Assembly (NCBI GenBank): GCA_026260175.1
Contig: JAKCWW010003066.1
Coordinates: 1 to 44,428, forward strand
Reading direction: 5' to 3'
Length of the DNA stretch: 44,428 nt
Origin: Reticulitermes lucifugus
Taxonomy: Eukaryota > Arthropoda > Insecta > Blattodea > Rhinotermitidae
This document shows positions 43,781 to 44,428 of this stretch, piece by piece. Position 1 is the first letter of the stretch, and every line of letters begins with the position of its first letter. A program made the position numbers and the translations under genes. The notes under the pieces are model-generated. The model was not told the origin of the DNA, ran no database searches, and saw nothing but the letters and a program-made list of their open reading frames with translations.

Positions 43781-44365
43781 TTTCAAACACAGCTGTGAGG
43801 ACCTCAAATATCACAAACTTAGAGAGATTTACATATAGGCCTATTAACTGCATTTTTTTGGCCTTTATTAAAAAGTTGCAGTTATTTGTCTTATAAAGAA
43901 ATTTTCCGCATTTAAGAAGACTAAGTTTCGTTCTGCTACTCAGAGATGTCAGTTAATGGAACTTGTGATAAGCCAGTTAAATCCATTTCACAAACTCGCA
44001 CGTCTAAGCTCCGTTTTCATATTATCGTACTAGCTATACAAAATTCTTTCAAGCTGTCTCCCACTTTGACAGATTTCGACTAAAATGTATGCATACCTAA
44101 TTTATATCCAATCGTACTACATGACAAGCCCAATACATATTCTTTGATTTAATCACCCAAACAGAACGTTATAAAACGCCTCACTTCTTTCTATGTTTAA
44201 GTGGATTATTATTATTAATAGCAGAACCTGCGTCATTTAGGGAACCCAAAAACTTAATTAAGAAAATTATTGGTGTAATGGAGTTTAACAAGTTTTACAG
44301 AAATATCCTCTATATTAATTAAGCAAACATTATCAGGTATTTTATAAGAGTAATACAAAGGAGAA

Positions 44366-44428
44366 CCGATCCCAGTGGCCGTGCGGTCTAAGGCGTGGGT
44401 CTGCGGCCGCTCGCTTACTGGGATCGTG
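44366..44428 (+). mobile_element. tRNA-Leu-derived SINE, second copy, cut by window end
   Basis: ccgatcccagtggccgtgcg and tctaaggcgtgggtctgcgg match the head of the SINE at 40907-41159, in the opposite orientation. Only the first 63 bp are in the window. Confidence 0.85.

Larger units (their letters stand above)
40729..44428. other. Upstream intron or flank, no exon seen
   Basis: Expected to hold or lead to the EC1 exon of the cadherin, but I find no EC-like sequence on the minus strand. It holds two SINE copies, two fold-back elements and a non-LTR 3' end. Confidence 0.6.

Noticed and set aside
1-44428. CRISPR array, prokaryotic operon or viral genome
   Set aside because: No regularly spaced repeats, no compact operons or ribosome-binding sites; introns and SINEs show a eukaryotic nuclear sequence.

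Overview
The window looks like nuclear DNA from an insect, most likely a polyneopteran such as a cockroach or termite. It has one large multi-exon gene with GT-AG introns, AT-rich introns of 0.3-10 kb, several tRNA-derived SINEs, mariner-like and fold-back (MITE-type) repeats, and fragments of non-LTR retrotransposons. I see no bacterial or viral gene organisation. The order-level guess rests on remembered repeat families and is an inference.

The only gene I can support is on the minus strand: a long cadherin of the Cad99C / protocadherin-15 (PCDH15) family. I rebuilt 24 coding exons (called A to X from 5' to 3') between 40728 and 9199. They join without a frame break into 4260 nt, giving 1419 residues plus a stop. 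In order these are the distal part of EC2, EC3 to EC11, a membrane-adjacent MAD12-type domain, one transmembrane helix (about residues 1216-1240), and a cytoplasmic tail ending in the class I PDZ ligand T-E-L. EC1 and the start of EC2 are missing from the window and should lie beyond 44428.

A separate phase-0 exon encoding a clean 26-residue signal peptide (36958-37035) sits on the same strand inside the 10.5-kb intron between exons A and B, that is, downstream of an EC2 exon. It is an alternative first exon, the start of another nested gene, or a sign that the assembly has exons out of order. This is the most important structural oddity in the gene.

Region by region: 1-5.7 kb is repeat-rich intergenic DNA (mariner end, a ~400-bp dispersed repeat, a hammerhead-ribozyme-like motif, a MITE, a duplicated ~95-bp repeat). 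5.8-9.2 kb is CpG-poor and probably the 3' UTR, and holds a near-perfect 72-bp inverted repeat. 9.2-28.1 kb holds exons X to C, at low CpG density. 28.1-29.76 kb is a featureless intron in which CpG density starts to rise. 29.76-40.73 kb holds exons B and A and the long intron, CpG-rich and loaded with SINEs and fold-back elements. 40.73-44.43 kb is more upstream intron or flank with a SINE bounded by a perfect 12-bp target-site duplication, and the window ends inside a second copy of the same SINE.

The gene should make an apical adhesion protein of microvilli or stereocilia-like protrusions. Nothing else in the window is a convincing protein gene, and the other open frames are short, unsupported or repeat-derived.
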